64,000 nucleotides of DNA from UBA3210 sp963610315 (GTDB taxonomy: Bacteria > Bacillota_I > Bacilli_A > RFN20 > CAG-449): the NCBI GenBank assembly GCA_963610315.1, contig CAVDMV010000001.1, positions 62,001 through 126,000 on the forward strand, read 5' to 3'. Shown in pieces: positions 18,202 through 27,694 of this stretch. Positions within the stretch are counted from its first letter, which is position 1. Each line of letters begins with the position of its first letter. The notes under the pieces were generated by a model, which saw only the letters and a list, made by a program, of their open reading frames with translations, ran no database searches and was not told where the DNA came from. A program made the position numbers and the translations under genes.

Positions 18202-20592
18202 TTATTTTCTTAACTCCGCTTTGAAGTCTTTGAATAAAGCATTAAGAATGCTATTCTCTGCTTCTTGAATTTCTTGATCAACTAAAGTCTTAGTTTCACT
18301 TCCATAAGTAATACTAAATGCGACTGATTTAATATTGAGTGGTAAGAATTCACCTTGGTAGACATCAAATACTTCAACGTCTCTAACAATGGATTTACCA
18401 TTTTTCTTAATAGTTCTAATCATATCTTCAACTAAGACATCTTTAGAAACTACTAATGCTAAATCTCGATTAACTGTTGGGAATTTAGAAACTTGAGCCA
18501 TCTTTGTTTGAGAAGTTTTTAAATCTAATAATTTAGTTAAATTTAAATCTAAGACATAAGTTTCTTTAATATCTTTTGAATATGTTGGATGAATTTGACC
18601 AACTACGCCGACGACATCTTTACCAATCATAATTTTTGTCGCTCTACCTGGATGATAGAATTTTGAATCAGTTAATCTAACTTCTTTATATCTATTTTTA
18701 TCAATACCTAAAGAAGAAAGAATTGCTTCTAAAATACCATGAATATCATAGAAATCATATGGTCTAGTTTCAAAGCTACCTCTTAAAGATTTATTACCGT
18801 TAAGACCAACTACTAATTCTTCAAATGATTGAGATTTTGTATCAATAGAAGAAATTTCAAAGAAAGCTAAATTCTTTTGTTGATGAGATAAATTATATGA
18901 GATTGTTTCAAGCATACTTGAAACTAATCCTCTTCTAACAACGCTATGATCAACAGTCATAGGATTTAAAATAACATAAGGTTCATCTACGTTTAATAAA
19001 ACAAATTCTTCATTCATCTTAGGAGAAATTAAATTATATGTTAAGATTTCGTTTAAGCCATTATCAATTAATAAATTTCTAATTTTTAAACGTTTTAGTT
19101 GGTGAAGTGATAATCCCCCGGTAGTTGTTACCATTAAAGGTAATTGGCTCTTAATGCAATCAAAACCAACATATCTAATTACTTCTTCAGATAAATCAGC
19201 ATTACATTTTAAATCAATACGATGATCTGGTGGGAAAGCGACAAATTCATTGTCATCTTTAGAAACAACTTTAATCATTAAAGCTTCTAAAACACTCTTA
19301 ATTTCTTCAAAACTAAAGGATGTACCTAAACGAGAATTAATGTAACTAACTGAACAATCAATTTGTGTTTCGTTTTTTCCAACTGTTGAATAATTAACAT
19401 TTTTAGAAACTTTCTTTGCATCAGCTAGTTCAACTAATAATTCACTCGCTAAGTAGAGAACATCCTCATATTGATAAGGATTAATTCCTTTTGTAAATCT
19501 TGCGCTTGAATCACTCGCTAAACCTAATCGATTAGAAGTTTTTCTAACTGAAGAACCTTTAAATGAAGCAGCTTCAATAATAATATTTTTAGTTTCAGGA
19601 GTAACTGCAACACAATCGAGTCCCATAATACCAGCAATACAAACAGGTTTATCATTATTAGTGACAACTAAATCGTTTTCTTCTAATTTATATGTTTCAT
19701 TATCAAGTGCGACAACTTCACTACTAATATCATTTCTAACGACAAACTTATTCGATTCAAGTTTATCTTTATCATACATATGTAATGGTTGACCTGTTAA
19801 TAACATAACGTAGTTACCAATATCAACAATATTATTTATAGATCTAATTCCTTCAGCCATTAAAGCTCTTTGTAACCATAAAGGAGATTCTTTAGTTGTA
19901 ACATCAAGAACTTCTTTAATAGAAAATTGAGGGCAATCAGGAGTTAATGAACTACATTCAAATGAAGAATCAAATTCATCATATCTTTTAGGTTCAGGAA
20001 TTTTAACTTCACGGTGGAATAAAGCGCCTAATTCTTTAGCGATAGAATAAATAGCTAAACAGTCACTTCTATTCGCTAAAACGTTAATATTAAAGACGGT
20101 ATCATCTAATCCTAAATATTCTAAGACGTGTTCTTCACCAACTGGTGCATCATCATCTAATTCTTCAATACCATTAATTTGTGCTTCAGTTAAGAAGAAC
20201 TTATCAACGCCAAGTTCATTTAAAGCACAACACATACCATTAGATTCTACTCCTCTAATGACAGATTTAGTAATAGTTATATCTTTTGCAGGAAGAACGC
20301 AACCTTCTAAAGCGACAATAACTTTTAAACCAACTCTAACATTTGGCGCACCGCAGACAATTTGAACTACTCCATATTTATCACCTTCATTAACTTTTAA
20401 AACATGTAGATGAGATGAATCTGGATGTTCAGCACATTCAACAATTTGACCAATAACTAATTTAGAAGCGCTCGCTAAAGTTGAAACTTCTTCAACTTCT
20501 AAGCCAGAGAAAGTTAATTTTTCTTCAATTTCTTTTGGAGAAATATCGTGTAAATCAACAAATTTAGATAATAATTTATAACTTGCTAACAT
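18202..20592 (-). CDS. pheT: Phenylalanyl-tRNA synthetase beta subunit
   Basis: The 796-residue beta chain of the alpha2-beta2 enzyme. The N-terminal tRNA-binding (EMAP-like) domain covers about residues 40-155. The B3/B4 editing domain lies mid-protein, with DIGNYVMLLTGQPLH. Two B5 domains, a catalytic-like core and a C-terminal anticodon-binding (FDX-ACB) domain ending near the last residue complete the standard layout. It follows pheS by 14 bases. Confidence 0.96.
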   Translation of the reverse strand: MLASYKLLSKFVDLHDISPKEIEEKLTFSGLEVEEVSTLASASKLVIGQIVECAEHPDSSHLHVLKVNEGDKYGVVQIVCGAPNVRVGLKVIVALEGCVLPAKDITITKSVIRGVESNGMCCALNELGVDKFFLTEAQINGIEELDDDAPVGEEHVLEYLGLDDTVFNINVLANRSDCLAIYSIAKELGALFHREVKIPEPKRYDEFDSSFECSSLTPDCPQFSIKEVLDVTTKESPLWLQRALMAEGIRSINNIVDIGNYVMLLTGQPLHMYDKDKLESNKFVVRNDISSEVVALDNETYKLEENDLVVTNNDKPVCIAGIMGLDCVAVTPETKNIIIEAASFKGSSVRKTSNRLGLASDSSARFTKGINPYQYEDVLYLASELLVELADAKKVSKNVNYSTVGKNETQIDCSVSYINSRLGTSFSFEEIKSVLEALMIKVVSKDDNEFVAFPPDHRIDLKCNADLSEEVIRYVGFDCIKSQLPLMVTTTGGLSLHQLKRLKIRNLLIDNGLNEILTYNLISPKMNEEFVLLNVDEPYVILNPMTVDHSVVRRGLVSSMLETISYNLSHQQKNLAFFEISSIDTKSQSFEELVVGLNGNKSLRGSFETRPYDFYDIHGILEAILSSLGIDKNRYKEVRLTDSKFYHPGRATKIMIGKDVVGVVGQIHPTYSKDIKETYVLDLNLTKLLDLKTSQTKMAQVSKFPTVNRDLALVVSKDVLVEDMIRTIKKNGKSIVRDVEVFDVYQGEFLPLNIKSVAFSITYGSETKTLVDQEIQEAENSILNALFKDFKAELRK

Positions 20593-20606
20593 AATAAATC
20601 TCCTCC

Positions 20607-21638
20607 TTAGTCTTTCTTAAATTGTGATAAGAATCTCTTATCGTTTGTATAGAATTTTCTAATGTCATCAATACCATATTTTAACATTGCAACTCTTTCA
20701 ATACCGATACCAAAGGCAAAACCTTGATAGACTTTAGTATCAAAACCACACATTTCAAGAACATGTGGATGAACCATACCAGCACCAAGAATTTCAATCC
20801 AACCAGTACCTTTACATAATTTACAGCCTTTGCCACCGCATTCAAAACAAGAAATATCAGCTTCAACAGAAGGTTCAGTAAATGGGAAATAAGAAGATCT
20901 CATTCTAACTTCACGTTTTTCACCAAACATTGATTTTGCGAATAATTCTAAAGTAGAAAGTAAGTTACCCATATTGACATTTTTATCGATAACTAAGCCT
21001 TCAATTTGACCAAATTGATGTGAATGAGTTGCATCATCATCACGACGATAAACTTTTCCTGGAGAGATGATCTTAATTGGTCCAACACCATTTTTTGATA
21101 ACATGACATGTGCTTGAACTGGAGAAGTTTGGCTTCTCATTAAATGATTTTCATCGATGTAGAAAGAATCTTGCATGTCACGTGCTGGGTGATCTTTAGG
21201 AACATTTAATAATTCAAAATTGAAATGATCTAATTCAACTTCTGTTCCTTCAACAATGTTATAACCCATACCGATAAAGATATTAGAAACATCATCAATA
21301 ATAATTTGGAAAGGATGTTTACTACCTTTTGAATAAGAATATGCAGGAAGAGTAAAGTCGATGACTTCACTTTCTAATTTTTTCTTTAATAATTCACTTT
21401 CAATTTCTTGTCTTTTTTGTTCAATACGATTAGTGATATCTTGTTTAATCGCATTGATTTCTTGGCCAAATTTAGCCTTATCTTCTGCATTTAAATTTTT
21501 CATTAATGACATCATTTTCATTAATTCACTCTTTTTAGATAAATAATTATTTCTAATATTAGTTAATAATTCTGGTGAATCAATTTCACTAATTTCTTTT
21601 AATGCAGTTTCATGTAGTTTCTTTAAATTGTCAAACAT
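20607..21638 (-). CDS. pheS: Phenylalanyl-tRNA synthetase alpha subunit
   Basis: A 343-residue class II catalytic chain. An N-terminal coiled coil (about residues 1-85) binds tRNA. The catalytic core has motif 2 around KVYRRDDDATHSHQFGQIEG and motif 3 in GFAFGIGIERVAMLKYGI. GGAGG precedes the ATG. No T-box element is visible in the short leader, unlike hisS and thrS here. Confidence 0.97.
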   Translation of the reverse strand: MFDNLKKLHETALKEISEIDSPELLTNIRNNYLSKKSELMKMMSLMKNLNAEDKAKFGQEINAIKQDITNRIEQKRQEIESELLKKKLESEVIDFTLPAYSYSKGSKHPFQIIIDDVSNIFIGMGYNIVEGTEVELDHFNFELLNVPKDHPARDMQDSFYIDENHLMRSQTSPVQAHVMLSKNGVGPIKIISPGKVYRRDDDATHSHQFGQIEGLVIDKNVNMGNLLSTLELFAKSMFGEKREVRMRSSYFPFTEPSVEADISCFECGGKGCKLCKGTGWIEILGAGMVHPHVLEMCGFDTKVYQGFAFGIGIERVAMLKYGIDDIRKFYTNDKRFLSQFKKD

Positions 21639-21680
21639 ATAAACCTCCGAAAAACTAAGATTATAAAATCAATCTTTTTA

Positions 21681-21709
21681 ATAATACTCTCATTTTAATT
21701 TATTTTAAA
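21681..21709 (-). promoter_or_regulatory. Promoter of pheST
   Basis: TTTAAA and TATTAT are separated by 17 bases on the minus strand. Downstream, a weak 6-bp AU stem followed by TTTTT lies before the pheS ribosome binding site; it may be incidental. Confidence 0.4.
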
Positions 21710-21731
21710 TAAATTACATTAAACACAAACT

Positions 21732-22262
21732 TTATTTTTTGATTAAACGATGCTTTTTTTCATATAATTCATCTAAGAAATCATTTAGTTTCTTAAATGA
21801 TTTAGTATTTTTTGAAAAATTAACAACGCGGTCTCTAGTCCCGTATTTAATGATTAAAGACATATTTCTAAGTTTAAAAAATAAAGTTAAAAATAATATA
21901 AAACAAATTATTCCTACTCCTAAAATAATATAAGCAACTAGAGGATAGAAAAATAATGTAGGAATAAATCCTCCAATAGATACAACAAGTAAAAATATCG
22001 CAAGGAAGAGATAGACAGGATGCGAACGCATCTTAGTTTGAGAAGCTTTAATTTCTAATAAATCAATTAAAATTTTCTCTTTTCCCCCATTACTAATCTT
22101 TCTAATAATTAAGCAATCATCACTTAAATCTAAAGATGAATCACCAATTATGAGATGGTCACCTTTTTGCGTTTTTTCATATATTACTTCACTATCATCA
22201 CGATCTTCTTTAAGTGGTAGTTCAAAGTCGAAATCAATATCTTCTTGATGTTTTCTTTTCAT
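21732..22262 (-). CDS. Two-span membrane protein of unknown function
   Basis: A 176-residue protein that I do not recognise. An acidic N-terminal 80 residues contains a short beta-like stretch around GDSSLDLSDDCLIIRK. Two hydrophobic spans follow at about residues 85-105 and 112-135. A basic C-terminal tail holds a likely amphipathic helix (FKKLNDFLDELYEKKHR). The layout resembles bacterial PH-like membrane proteins, but this is a guess. It starts 4 bases after the stop of the lipase-like gene and is last in the division operon. Confidence 0.6.
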   Translation of the reverse strand: MKRKHQEDIDFDFELPLKEDRDDSEVIYEKTQKGDHLIIGDSSLDLSDDCLIIRKISNGGKEKILIDLLEIKASQTKMRSHPVYLFLAIFLLVVSIGGFIPTLFFYPLVAYIILGVGIICFILFLTLFFKLRNMSLIIKYGTRDRVVNFSKNTKSFKKLNDFLDELYEKKHRLIKK

Positions 22263-22266
22263 CTAA

Positions 22267-23394
22267 TCACCCCTTATTTTTCTCTTTTAATGCATCAATA
22301 TTAAATGCATATAAGAAGCCTAATATTATTTCTTTACGCACAATTTTATTAACGAAAAGTTGATTAAATAATTTAAAAATTAAATTACGATCTTCTTTAT
22401 TTAATGATAAGAAAACCTTAAATCCGCGATGAGGACGTAGTCCTGCTTCAGTAAGTGATTTAGAATTACCCGCGTATAAAACATTAAATAAGCTTTCAAC
22501 GAAACGTTTTTTATAATCATTATCGTAGTCAAACATTATGCCGTCAATTTGTTTATTGATTTCGTCACTTCCTAAAGAAAATGAATCATCTCTTTTAAAA
22601 TTAGTTCCGTTAATAGCCCACGTTAATGGATCATGCGTTTGTAATCCTCTAATACGTGAATGAATAATAGTTGGTGGCACCATTTCATAAAAGAAGCGAC
22701 CGACTACACCTTCACTAGGAACGTAATGTAGCATTTTACTCTTACGATAAACAGGGACTTTTAATAAAGTTTTAACGCTGTAACCTGGTCCATCAAATGA
22801 ATAAGCACATTTAAGTTTATTAAAGACTTCTTCTGAACAAAATGCCGCGGCATATAAAGCTTCTAAGCCACCCTTAGAATGACCAACAAAGATATATTCT
22901 TTATCTTCTAGACAATATTTGTTAACGTAATTTACCGCTTTTTGTAAGCAAGGTACATCTGATTTATACATCATGTCAAAGTCTTCTCTCCAACCGACAA
23001 TCGTATCATCAGTTGAACCAAAAACAATAATAGTCGTCCTATCATCTAAATCACACATAAAGAAAGTCGATTGAGTAACTTCTTCTTCAGAAATAGTTAC
23101 TTCCGCATTATACATTTTTAGATGTTTTAGCCTGTGGCATTCACTCGCCGAGAACACCATATTAGATATATTTTTATTTAATATAAGACCAAATTGTTTC
23201 TTTTTATGAAACTTATATTGTTTTTCCATTACCTTATAAAAGCTTCGTTTTTTTAAAGTACTAGAGTCAGGAATAGAAACTTTGACATCTATTAAAGCAA
23301 CCATAGACAAAATTAAACCATCCACTTCAGTAAATGGAATTTCTTTTAATGATTTTTGTCCGATTGATTTAATATATGATGGTAAATATCCCAT
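22267..23394 (-). CDS. Lipase-like alpha/beta hydrolase (Mbeg1/DUF2974-like)
   Basis: A 375-residue soluble protein. The serine hydrolase nucleophile elbow is GHSKGG with Ser173. Upstream is FGSTDDTIVGWREDFDM, the DUF2974-type motif around the first strand and oxyanion loop. No signal peptide or membrane span is visible, so it is probably cytosolic. The substrate is unknown; lipids or acyl esters are plausible. It follows ftsZ by 25 bases with a strong AGGAGG, so it is co-transcribed with division genes. This is the only gene in the window that ends in TGA. Confidence 0.75.
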   Translation of the reverse strand: MGYLPSYIKSIGQKSLKEIPFTEVDGLILSMVALIDVKVSIPDSSTLKKRSFYKVMEKQYKFHKKKQFGLILNKNISNMVFSASECHRLKHLKMYNAEVTISEEEVTQSTFFMCDLDDRTTIIVFGSTDDTIVGWREDFDMMYKSDVPCLQKAVNYVNKYCLEDKEYIFVGHSKGGLEALYAAAFCSEEVFNKLKCAYSFDGPGYSVKTLLKVPVYRKSKMLHYVPSEGVVGRFFYEMVPPTIIHSRIRGLQTHDPLTWAINGTNFKRDDSFSLGSDEINKQIDGIMFDYDNDYKKRFVESLFNVLYAGNSKSLTEAGLRPHRGFKVFLSLNKEDRNLIFKLFNQLFVNKIVRKEIILGFLYAFNIDALKEKNKG

Positions 23395-23419
23395 TAAAGC
23401 CTCCTAAAACAAATATAAA

Positions 23420-24523
23420 TTATTTATTGTCATCTTGCTCAATATCTAAAAAGAAATCAGGTAAGATAGAATTTGTATCTTGAGGAATTGAAGGTTCTTC
23501 TTCCTTCTTTTCTTCAACGACAGGAGTTCTAGTTGGTCTAACATAAGGAGTTGGATCACTAGGAACATAATCTTCATCAAATTCAGTCGCGATGACTGAA
23601 ACTAACATATTGTCATTAAGTTCAGGATTTTGTTGAACCCCAAAGATAATATTAACGTTAGAACCCGCAGCTTCAGTAATATAAGAAACAGCTTCTTGAG
23701 TTTCATCGAGCGTTACTCCGTTACCTCCGGTAATAGAGATAATAGCTGAATGAGCACCTTTAATACTAGCTTCAAGTAATGGAGAAGCAATCGCGTTAGT
23801 TGCTGCATCAATAGCTTTATTTGCTCCGCTACCAACACCAAAGCCAATTAATGCAAGACCTTTACCTTGTAAAGTAGCTTTTACATCAGCGAAATCTAAG
23901 TTAATTAATCCTGGTAATAAAATTAAATCAGTAATTGTTTTTACCGATTGAGATAATACGCGGTCAGATTCAGCGAAAGCTTCCGCGATTGATTTATTAC
24001 CATTCATCATCATTAATTTATCATTAGAAACAACGATAATTGAATCAACTTCTTCTTTTAATTTATTTAAGCCTTCAACCGCTTTTACTTTTCTTGAATT
24101 ACCTTCAAATGAGAAAGGTCTAGTAACAATTGCAATCGTTAATGCGCCTGCTTCACGAGCAGCACGAGCGACAATTGGAGCAGCTCCAGTACCAGTGCCT
24201 CCACCCATACCTGCTGCGATAAAGACCATATTCGCACCTTGAACAATTTCTTTAATATCTTCAATTGATTGAGAAGCAGCTTCTGCACCTATTTCAGGAT
24301 TACCACCTGCTCCTAAACCTTTAGTATAATCTTTACCTAAAACATATTTATGTTCTGCTTGAGAAGTCGCTAAAGCTTGAGCGTCAGTATTAACAACCCA
24401 GAATTCACATGATTTAATATCATCTTTAATCATTTGGTTGACCGCGTTATTTCCGCCGCCACCAACACCGATGACAACAATTTTTGCATAGCTTTCAAAT
24501 GCATCAAAATTAAATTCTTCCAT
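23420..24523 (-). CDS. ftsZ: Cell division protein FtsZ
   Basis: A 367-residue tubulin-like GTPase that forms the division ring. The GTP-binding motifs GGGGNNAV (residues 21-28) and GGGTGTG (107-113) are intact. The C-terminal linker (about residues 315-350) is proline- and glutamate-rich. It ends in SILPDFFLDIE, a recognisable variant of the conserved tail that binds FtsA. It lies 8 bases after ftsA. Confidence 0.98.
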   Translation of the reverse strand: MEEFNFDAFESYAKIVVIGVGGGGNNAVNQMIKDDIKSCEFWVVNTDAQALATSQAEHKYVLGKDYTKGLGAGGNPEIGAEAASQSIEDIKEIVQGANMVFIAAGMGGGTGTGAAPIVARAAREAGALTIAIVTRPFSFEGNSRKVKAVEGLNKLKEEVDSIIVVSNDKLMMMNGNKSIAEAFAESDRVLSQSVKTITDLILLPGLINLDFADVKATLQGKGLALIGFGVGSGANKAIDAATNAIASPLLEASIKGAHSAIISITGGNGVTLDETQEAVSYITEAAGSNVNIIFGVQQNPELNDNMLVSVIATEFDEDYVPSDPTPYVRPTRTPVVEEKKEEEPSIPQDTNSILPDFFLDIEQDDNK

Positions 24524-24531
24524 AAACCCTC

Positions 24532-25749
24532 CTAAAGCTCTTCTTGAGCGTCATATTTATCAGTTCTTTTTGAGGATGAATCTTGTACTCTAGAAATAAT
24601 CGTATTTGTAAAAGAATCATCACTATCAATTTGTACATAACGATCCGCATATTTAATTAAACCTAAACATACTTGATAAGATTGATTTCTTGCTCCAAAA
24701 CTATAAGGAGTATAAGAAATCACATTAACACCTAATTCTTCATCGAGTAATTCTTTTAGACCATTTAATCTACTTCCGCCTCCAGTAATAACTAGTGGAA
24801 GGAATTTATTATCAGAATCATTCCATTCGTTAATAACTTGTTTAATTTTATCAATCAAGAGTTTTAAGCATTCCTTAATTGTGACATTAATATCCTTAAT
24901 CGTAATATTTTTAAAAACATTAACTTTAAATCCTGGTTCCTCATCTATACCATATTTTTCTTTTAGAAGTGTTGCTTCTTTAAAAGTAATATTAAGTTTT
25001 TCTGACATATATTGAGAAATCTTATCACTACCAAAACCAATGCATTGATTTTTAGTAATAATTGTTTTATTCTCAATTTTAGTAAATGTAGTAATATCTC
25101 CTCCAATATTTAGTAAATAATAATTTGAAGAAATTGATTGAACTTCATCAACATTATCTAAATAGATACTTGTTACTAGTGGAGAAGAAGTAACTTGCTT
25201 AACTCTTAAGCCAGCAGTTTCAACAACCTTCACAAATTTCTCTACATAAGTTTCAGCAAGAGCATAAACGGTGGCATACATTGTTAAATTTTGTGCTGTT
25301 TTACCAATTGGTGATTCAGAAGAATTTTCTCTACCATCTAAAACATATTTATATGGAATAACATCATAAACTTTAAATCCATCCCCAAATTTTACTTTCT
25401 TTAATTGTGAGATGCAGTTATTAATATCCATTTGGCAGATTTTACCTTCTGGATTAATCGTATTAGTTGAAGCATTTTGTAACTTCCAATCAAGTGATAA
25501 AGGAGGTATCGCTAAAACTACATCGCGCATCTTAATTCCTCCAAGCGATTCACTTGCCGTAGAAATAACTCCTTTAATCGCTGCGATAAGAGAATCTGAT
25601 TCAACAACAAGTCCTCTTTCTAATGCGCTACAACTTGATTCTAAAGCATGGAGAACATAGACTTTTTCATCTTGTACAAATCCATAAACTAATCTAACGC
25701 ATTTAGAAGTAATTTCTAGTGCTGCGTATCTTTTATTTTCATTACCCAT
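24532..25749 (-). CDS. ftsA: Cell division protein FtsA
   Basis: A 405-residue actin-like protein that links FtsZ to the membrane. The actin-type phosphate motifs are visible near residue 10 (ALEITSKCVRLV), at LNIGGDITTF and at ITGGGSRLNG. The SHS2 subdomain lies between the first two. The divergence from Bacillus FtsA is marked, and the C-terminal amphipathic membrane helix is not obvious: the tail is polar and acidic. AGGAGG precedes the ATG. The gene order divIB-ftsA-ftsZ supports the call. Confidence 0.88.
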   Translation of the reverse strand: MGNENKRYAALEITSKCVRLVYGFVQDEKVYVLHALESSCSALERGLVVESDSLIAAIKGVISTASESLGGIKMRDVVLAIPPLSLDWKLQNASTNTINPEGKICQMDINNCISQLKKVKFGDGFKVYDVIPYKYVLDGRENSSESPIGKTAQNLTMYATVYALAETYVEKFVKVVETAGLRVKQVTSSPLVTSIYLDNVDEVQSISSNYYLLNIGGDITTFTKIENKTIITKNQCIGFGSDKISQYMSEKLNITFKEATLLKEKYGIDEEPGFKVNVFKNITIKDINVTIKECLKLLIDKIKQVINEWNDSDNKFLPLVITGGGSRLNGLKELLDEELGVNVISYTPYSFGARNQSYQVCLGLIKYADRYVQIDSDDSFTNTIISRVQDSSSKRTDKYDAQEEL

Positions 25750-25759
25750 ACATGCCCTC

Positions 25760-26626
25760 CTACTTATTGTTTGCTAATACTTGATATGTTAAAGAAGTTG
25801 AATCATAGATTACCTTAATTCCTTTAACGCTATATTCTTTGTTATTGAATGTATCAGTATAAGCAATTATTTTTTCATCGTTATAAAGATATTTACCATT
25901 AAGATCTTTTTCTAAATAAATCTTTAATGAATCTTCATTAATAATTTTTGAAGCGATTGAGATACTATTTAAAGCATCAAAACTAACTTTTAATAATGTA
26001 TTATCATCGATTGAATAATAGAAATCGTAATAATAATTATCTGCATCATAACCGACGAACATCGTTTTATAAGCATTTGTTGATTTTCTAATATTAAGAA
26101 TGATGTTACAAAGATGAACATAACGAGTTAAATTGAATTTATCGTTAAGTGGTTTACTAACTAAGTCGAGTGATAAAGGTAAATATGAAGACATATAGTT
26201 TTTAATAAATTCATCTTGGTTATTTAGTAAAGTATCATCAACTTTATTACCATTAGATAAATAATATTCATCATTATATTTAAACATTGGTGAAATCTCT
26301 TGAGCGAAAATATTTAATCCCATTGGAGTGACGCTTACTTTAACGCTACTTTCATCAATTAATGGATATTGTTTTAATGAACTACTAATTGCATCAGGAG
26401 AAATTAAATAAAGTGAATTAGATTTAGAAATTCCCGCAATTGATAAATAATTTTCACTAGTTAAATAAATCATTCCATCAATAGTTGAATTATATACTTT
26501 AGAAATTGGTGTAACAAAATAAGCCACAATTAAAAGAGCGATGATTCCAATAAGAGAAAGTTTAGTAATAAAAACCTTTTTTCTCTTCTTGGACCTATTT
26601 TGTAATTCATTTTCAAAATCACTCAT
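25760..26626 (-). CDS. divIB: Cell division protein DivIB/FtsQ
   Basis: A 288-residue bitopic membrane protein. A basic cytoplasmic tail (KKRKKVFITK) leads into one span (about residues 22-42). A POTRA-like extracellular domain follows, around residues 45-115, with ISKSNSLYLISPDAISSSLKQYPLI. It links the Z-ring to the septal peptidoglycan machinery. It is first in the divIB-ftsA-ftsZ cluster. Sequence divergence is high in this family, so the call leans on position and domain pattern. Confidence 0.85.
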   Translation of the reverse strand: MSDFENELQNRSKKRKKVFITKLSLIGIIALLIVAYFVTPISKVYNSTIDGMIYLTSENYLSIAGISKSNSLYLISPDAISSSLKQYPLIDESSVKVSVTPMGLNIFAQEISPMFKYNDEYYLSNGNKVDDTLLNNQDEFIKNYMSSYLPLSLDLVSKPLNDKFNLTRYVHLCNIILNIRKSTNAYKTMFVGYDADNYYYDFYYSIDDNTLLKVSFDALNSISIASKIINEDSLKIYLEKDLNGKYLYNDEKIIAYTDTFNNKEYSVKGIKVIYDSTSLTYQVLANNK

Positions 26627-26663
26627 AGTTACCCTCTTTTCTACACGATTTTTCTTCGTATTT

Positions 26664-26669
26664 ATTATA
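26664..26669 (-). promoter_or_regulatory. Possible -10 element of the division cluster
   Basis: TATAAT on the minus strand lies 37 bases before the divIB ATG. The -35 region is all A and T, with no clear consensus. Confidence 0.35.
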
Positions 26670-26739
26670 TAATAATAAATTTTGATTTTATTTTAAATAG
26701 AAAATGAGTTTTTAATGAATTAATAACATTAAATTTAAG

Positions 26740-26768
26740 CAAATTAAAAGGTATCTAGATAGATACCT
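26740..26768 (-). terminator. Intrinsic terminator of mscS
   Basis: An 8-bp stem (26749-26756 with 26761-26768) with a 4-base loop is followed on the minus strand by TTTTAATTTG. Confidence 0.75.
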
Positions 26769-26776
26769 AATAACAA

Positions 26777-27643
26777 CTATTTATTTTTAATAGTAACATC
26801 AAGTTGATTGAATGGAATTTCGATGTTATTTTCATCAAGTGCTTTCTTAACTTGGTCAAGTAAATCGAAATTGACAGTCCAATAATCTTCATTTTTCATC
26901 CAAACTCTTAAGACGATAACAATTGAAGAATCTGCATATGATTGAACTTTAACAAAAGGTTCAGGATTCTTTAATACAAGATCTTGTGATTTTGCTACTT
27001 CAGAAATAACTTTTAACGCTAAATTGACGTCAGAAGAATAACTGATTGTATATTGTTGATCAAGACGTCTAATAGGTTTAATTGAGTAGTTAGTGATATT
27101 TCCTCCGCTTAAAGCTCCGTTAGGAATGTAAATTACTTTATTATCTGGAGTCTTAATGTGAGTATAGATAAGATTAATTTCTTCAACAGTTCCACTCACA
27201 CCTTGAGCTTCAATAAAATCACCTAGTCTAAATGGTCTAGTAACAATTAAGATTACCCAACCAGCAATATTAGATAAAGAGCCTTGTAAAGCTAAGCCTA
27301 AAGCGACTGCACAAGAAGAAATGATACTAGCGATACCTGTCATTTCAATACCGATAAATCCGAAGAAAACAATTAATGCAAGAGCTTTTAATACTTTTCT
27401 TGTCGCATTATAAACGGCGTTACAGACAATATCATCTTTGCCCTTTTTTCTTAAACGATTTCTTAAATTTTTCGCAAAAGTATTAATGAGAATGAAAACT
27501 ACGATAAGTAAAAGAATACCGATGACTAATTTAATACCTGTAGTTAAACACCATGTCTTAATTGCATCCCAAATTCCTTCCCAAGAAAAACTTGATGTAG
27601 TTGTTTGAGTAGATGATGAAGCATCTTCTAAAAAATTAAGCAT
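26777..27643 (-). CDS. mscS: Small-conductance mechanosensitive channel MscS
   Basis: A 288-residue channel that opens under membrane tension. Three spans are visible: about residues 35-57, 85-105 and 112-140. The third carries the Gly/Ala-rich pore helix ASIISSCAVALGLALQGSLSNIAGW. The beta domain follows with RPFRLGDFIEAQGVSGTVEEI, a well-known MscS motif, then the alpha/beta cage. AAGGAG precedes the ATG. Confidence 0.95.
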   Translation of the reverse strand: MLNFLEDASSSTQTTTSSFSWEGIWDAIKTWCLTTGIKLVIGILLLIVVFILINTFAKNLRNRLRKKGKDDIVCNAVYNATRKVLKALALIVFFGFIGIEMTGIASIISSCAVALGLALQGSLSNIAGWVILIVTRPFRLGDFIEAQGVSGTVEEINLIYTHIKTPDNKVIYIPNGALSGGNITNYSIKPIRRLDQQYTISYSSDVNLALKVISEVAKSQDLVLKNPEPFVKVQSYADSSIVIVLRVWMKNEDYWTVNFDLLDQVKKALDENNIEIPFNQLDVTIKNK

Positions 27644-27694
27644 ATATCTCTCCTTTCAAGCTAAAAATTATACTACTAAAATGTATATTTTTAG

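Noticed and set aside
21639..21731. T-box leader before pheST
   Set aside because: No GGTGGTACCGCG-like T-box sequence and no strong terminator hairpin are present in the short leader.
22267..22269. Reassignment of UGA to tryptophan
   Set aside because: Tryptophan is TGG in the proteins checked, and one gene ends sensibly at a TGA with the next gene starting four bases later.
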